Shown: piece after piece, positions 5,484 to 7,443 of the stretch
How the letters are laid out: every line of letters starts with the position of its first letter
How positions within the stretch are numbered: the stretch's first letter is position 1
Assembly: GCA_903831165.1 (NCBI GenBank)
Contig: CAIKWV010000447.1
Location: 1 to 7,443 of the forward strand
Direction of reading: 5' to 3'
DNA: 7,443 bases
Origin: an uncultured cyanobacterium
GTDB lineage: Bacteria > Cyanobacteriota > Cyanobacteriia > PCC-6307 > Cyanobiaceae
Program-made: the position numbers and the translations under genes
Notes under the pieces: model-generated
The model's input: the letters and a program-made list of their open reading frames with translations, nothing else
Database searches by the model: none
Told to the model about the DNA's origin: nothing

Positions 5484-5701
5484 GCGTCACGGATCGCATC
5501 CTCTCGGCGCTGACCACCGTGATCCGGATGAACGACAAGGTGGAGGAGATGGCGGCGTTGATGAAGGAGCAGCAACGCCGCCTCGACGACCTCCATGGCC
5601 GGGTGATTCGCCTGGAAACCGTGCTCGAACTGGCCCTGCATCGAACGACCGGAGCTTCCGTCCCTCTGCTGGAAGGGGAAGGGAACCCACCGGAGACCTG
5701 A
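5480..5701 (+). CDS. Small coiled-coil protein encoded with the ribbon-helix-helix gene
   Basis: A 73-residue protein without a recognised catalytic domain. The first part (SVTDRILSALTTVIRMNDKVEEMAALM, residues 2-28) and the next (KEQQRRLDDLHGRVIRLETVLELALHR, 29-55) show heptad-like spacing of Leu, Val and Ile, so a continuous amphipathic helix or coiled coil is likely. The last 18 residues (TTGASVPLL onward) look disordered. The start overlaps the previous stop as ATGA. I recall similar small helical proteins beside ribbon-helix-helix genes in other bacteria, without a known function. Possible roles are a toxin, a co-regulator or a scaffold. Its stop lies 17 nt from the point where opposite-strand MNT homology ends. 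Confidence 0.6.
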   Translation: MSVTDRILSALTTVIRMNDKVEEMAALMKEQQRRLDDLHGRVIRLETVLELALHRTTGASVPLLEGEGNPPET

Positions 5702-5718
5702 GTCGAGGAAGTTCCCCC

Positions 5719-5955
5719 CAGGGCGAGCACGTCATCGCCCACCAGAGCGCTGCGCAAATGATCGGCGGCCCGCTCCGCCAAATCAGCGCCGTCGGCTTCC
5801 ACCAGCAGATCGGTATCCGCGAAGCCGTCCCAGTCACCCCGAGCCCGGGAGCCAAACAGCCAGACCCGGCATGACACATCTCCCAGGGTCTCGGCCAGCT
5901 GCTGCTGCAGCGCCTCCAGCCAGATTTCATGTCGCCGGCGGCAGCCATCCAACAC
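5719..5955 (-). pseudogene. MNT nucleotidyltransferase, N-terminal part only (3' truncated)
   Basis: The minus strand encodes an MNT-type nucleotidyltransferase core. It has RRRHEIWLEALQQQL (residues 6-20 from a GTG at 5955), then RVWLFGSRARGDWDGFADTDLL with the exact GSX10DXD signature (Gly35-Ser36, Asp47, Asp49), then ERAADHLRSALVGDDVLAL (61-79). Homology stops at 5719. The expected C-terminus (DRCRWQ... SPHWRAV), found instead as a remnant at 4216-4337, is missing. The frame stays open to a stop at 5407, but that part is antisense to the coiled-coil and ribbon-helix-helix genes and is low-complexity, so it is probably not a real domain. TTG at 6015 would be a further upstream start, only 3 nt from the fusion ORF's stop codon. 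A hybrid protein of up to 202 residues cannot be excluded. Confidence 0.65.
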
Positions 5956-6018
5956 CGGCGATCCTGCGTCGATGACTGAAACCCTGGCAGCAGCGATTGT
6001 CGATGGCAAAGGCAAGGG

Positions 6019-6486
6019 TCAGGGCCATCGGGCGGGACAACACCAATCCCGGGGAGCACCGGCAGCTCTTGACCAGAGGCTCTGACAGGGGAAGGCGGCA
6101 AGTTGGGTGTCGGCGGTGAGCAGCACCAGCCGTTCCAGTTCCGCCTGGGCGGCCAGCATGCGATCAAACGGATCGCGGTGAGGCTGGCTGTAGGCGCAGG
6201 CCCGCAGACCATGGGCCGGCGTGATCGCCAGAGTGCGGAAACCATCCGCCTGCAGCAGCGCCTCGGGATCGCTGAGGGGGCCCAGGTGGCGCAGGCGTCC
6301 CGCAACCCGCAGGGGCGCCTCGGACTCCAGCGGCATCAGGTGAGCCCAGGCTTTGCCGGCCTTGGCCAGCAGGATCGTCTCGCCGCCATGGGCAGCATCG
6401 ATCAGGCGCGAGAGATGGGTTTTGGCCTGGTGAACATTGACGATGCGCTGCTGGCCTGACAATGAGCCGACAGGGTTTCCTTCCAT
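6019..6486 (-). CDS. In-frame antitoxin-PIN fusion, deletion derivative of the toxin-antitoxin block
   Basis: A 155-residue ORF joining two genes. Residues 1-72 match the antitoxin at 4762-5082 (66 of 72 identical by eye), covering the DNA-binding domain. Residues 73-138 match PIN residues 67-132 (57 of 66). Missing are the antitoxin's acidic toxin-binding tail and the first half of the PIN domain with Asp10 and Glu48; RDPFDRM (Asp105, Asp108) and TADTQL (Asp125) remain. The block is 299 nt shorter than copy 1, and the join keeps frame. The ancestral PIN stop is changed from TGA to TCA, adding 17 residues (SRAAGAPRDW... ) to a TGA at 6019-6021. RNase activity is unlikely with half the acidic site gone. 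The DNA-binding half could still repress either promoter, or the ORF may simply be a decaying pseudogene. An MNT fragment follows immediately. Confidence 0.8.
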   Translation of the reverse strand: MEGNPVGSLSGQQRIVNVHQAKTHLSRLIDAAHGGETILLAKAGKAWAHLMPLESEAPLRVAGRLRHLGPLSDPEALLQADGFRTLAITPAHGLRACAYSQPHRDPFDRMLAAQAELERLVLLTADTQLAAFPCQSLWSRAAGAPRDWCCPARWP

Positions 6487-6530
6487 GGCAAACCAACCAG
6501 CCGGCGCCCTTGGTTCAGTCCGCGACTAAG
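6073..6530 (-). repeat. Duplicated toxin-antitoxin block, copy 2 (299 nt shorter)
   Basis: Direct-orientation homologue of 4370-5123. Homology includes the upstream palindrome region and CTAAGGCTT just beyond it. The join falls where copy-1 positions about 4569 and 4868 would meet (6272 here). Two GCAGCAG heptamers lie near those points in copy 1 (4549-4555 and 4851-4857), which may have favoured a slippage-type deletion. Confidence 0.88.
6517..6527. promoter_or_regulatory. Palindrome upstream of the fusion ORF, candidate operator (copy 2)
   Basis: AGTC-CGC-GACT is a perfect inverted repeat 30 nt upstream of the fusion ORF's ATG. It is at the same relative position as the copy-1 palindrome at 5108-5122, although the central bases and one arm position differ. 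Confidence 0.45.
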
Positions 6531-6600
6531 GCTTGCCAGCCAGCGCATCATCCGGGCGTTTCAGCACCGCCGATCGACCTCAGCCCTGCCGAAAAGCCCC

Positions 6601-7443
6601 TCAGGATTTCCCCCCAGCGTCCACCTCCGCCGCCTCACGGAGCTGGCGGATGTACTCCTCATCAGAGGTGCCGCCCCGCCGCGAAGCCCGGCGTTTGCGT
6701 AGGCGCCGCTGCCACCGGCCCCAGCCCCCCTGCCACTCCTGCAGCAGGGTGATTGGGGAACCGGGCCGCACCGCCAGGGCTGCAAAGCCGAGGGCCAGCG
6801 CCAGGCAGGCGATGCCGTTGCGCAGCAGCTCGGGTAGCAAGCGCCAGGGATTGGTCGGGGGTGTGGCCTGGCGTTCGCGGGCGATCTGCAGCTGGGCCTG
6901 ATCGAGCACGGCACCCACCTGGGCCTTGAGCAGCAGCAGGGGTTGGGCGATGTCGGCGGGGCCAAGCACCGGGCCTTGCAGGCGCTGCAGCCGTTGGTTG
7001 ATTTCCTCGTTGCTGGAGGCAGTGGCCACGGCCTGGCGCAACACCACCAAGCGCCGTTCGGCGCCGCTGATGCGGGAGTTCTGGGCGGTGGAGGTGGAGC
7101 GGCTCTGCTGCAGACCCGCCACCCCCACCAACGGCACCAGCAGCAGAAAGCCCAGGGCGACCGCCACCGCCAGGTGACTGCACAACCGCTGGCGGCGCTG
7201 CAGCACCGGATCGTGGGGCCCCAGCTCCACGGCGATCTGCAACAGGGCCAGCCCCAGCAGGGCAAAGGGGGCACCATTGACCAGGCTGCCCGCCAAGCGC
7301 AGCTGCCAGAGCGGGTTGAGCAGCTGCACCGGCCACAGGGCCCCCGCTACCAGCGAGGCGAAGAGCACAAACAGCACCAGCGCCACCACGCTCAGGCCCG
7401 GGGCGGAGAAGAGCACCGGGGTGCCGGAGCGGGACGAATCGGA
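6601..7443 (-). CDS. HpsJ-like membrane protein (copy 2), 5' end outside window
   Basis: 280 residues are visible, open to the window edge with no stop, so the true start lies beyond 7443; a GTG at 7416 would also be possible. The plan matches copy 1 at 2016-2948: membrane helices at about visible residues 16-42, 53-73, 88-111 and 207-225, a hydrophilic helical segment (112-195), the landmark NPWRLLPELLRN (198-209) and a strongly basic segment after the last helix (RWQRRLRKRRASRR, 243-256). The C-terminus SDEEYIRQLREAAEVDAGGKS ends normally, without the microsatellite-coded tail of copy 1. Identity to copy 1 is about one half, so this is an older duplication than that of the toxin-antitoxin block. 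Role as for copy 1: HpsJ-like, associated with exopolysaccharide or exosortase functions, unproven. Confidence 0.65.
   Translation of the reverse strand, partial: SDSSRSGTPVLFSAPGLSVVALVLFVLFASLVAGALWPVQLLNPLWQLRLAGSLVNGAPFALLGLALLQIAVELGPHDPVLQRRQRLCSHLAVAVALGFLLLVPLVGVAGLQQSRSTSTAQNSRISGAERRLVVLRQAVATASSNEEINQRLQRLQGPVLGPADIAQPLLLLKAQVGAVLDQAQLQIARERQATPPTNPWRLLPELLRNGIACLALALGFAALAVRPGSPITLLQEWQGGWGRWQRRLRKRRASRRGGTSDEEYIRQLREAAEVDAGGKS

Noticed and set aside
5487..6305. 272-codon minus-strand open frame across the MNT fragment and fusion ORF
   Set aside because: Shadow in a different frame from both recognised coding stretches; the translation is Trp/Cys/Arg-rich with no family resemblance.
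6561..7277. 238-codon minus-strand frame within the second HpsJ-like gene
   Set aside because: Out-of-frame shadow, rich in Trp, Cys and Pro; the HpsJ-like frame explains the same DNA.
1..7443. CRISPR arrays, tRNA, rRNA or intact insertion sequences
   Set aside because: I saw no regularly spaced repeats, no tRNA-like cloverleaf and no transposase motifs or paired terminal inverted repeats. The duplicated toxin-antitoxin blocks are gene duplicates, not transposon ends.

Overview
The window is GC-rich, gene-dense bacterial DNA. It looks like a picocyanobacterium of the Synechococcus/Cyanobium type. The evidence is two copies of an HpsJ-like membrane protein beside a secreted protein with a PEP-CTERM-type sorting signal, a Uma2-family nuclease, and toxin-antitoxin families common in cyanobacterial accessory regions. 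One HIP1-type octamer (4186-4193) is weak extra support. The species assignment is inference.

Left part (1-2018): the 5' two thirds of a shikimate dehydrogenase-like gene runs off the left edge on the minus strand. A Uma2-type nuclease gene lacking its usual N-terminus lies on the plus strand (661-1152). It converges on a minus-strand HEPN/MNT pair whose two genes overlap by 44 nt (1173-1932).

Middle (2016-3931): an HpsJ-like four-helix membrane protein carries a 5-bp microsatellite in its last codons. Upstream of it are a clear rho-independent terminator and a PEP-CTERM-type secreted protein, all on the minus strand. The PEP-CTERM gene is visibly richer in A+T than its neighbours and is preceded by palindromes.

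Right-centre (3999-6530) is the most informative part. It holds two copies of one toxin-antitoxin block. Copy 1 (4370-5123) is an apparently intact Phd/YefM-type antitoxin and PIN toxin, with start and stop overlapping as GTGA. Copy 2 (6073-6530) has lost 299 nt, so the antitoxin N-terminal half is joined in frame to the PIN C-terminal half, and its stop codon is also lost. Each copy is followed by a different piece of one MNT nucleotidyltransferase: the N-terminal part after copy 2, and a frameshifted C-terminal part after copy 1. The ancestral block was therefore probably antitoxin-PIN-MNT. Between the copies, on the plus strand, is a two-gene operon for a ribbon-helix-helix protein and a small coiled-coil protein. 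It abuts the point where MNT homology ends.

Right edge (6601-7443): a second HpsJ-like gene, only about half identical to the first, whose start lies outside the window.

Taken together, this is an accessory island of toxin-antitoxin and nuclease genes, some decaying, set among exopolysaccharide/exosortase-associated genes. The clearest unusual object is the antitoxin-PIN fusion ORF.
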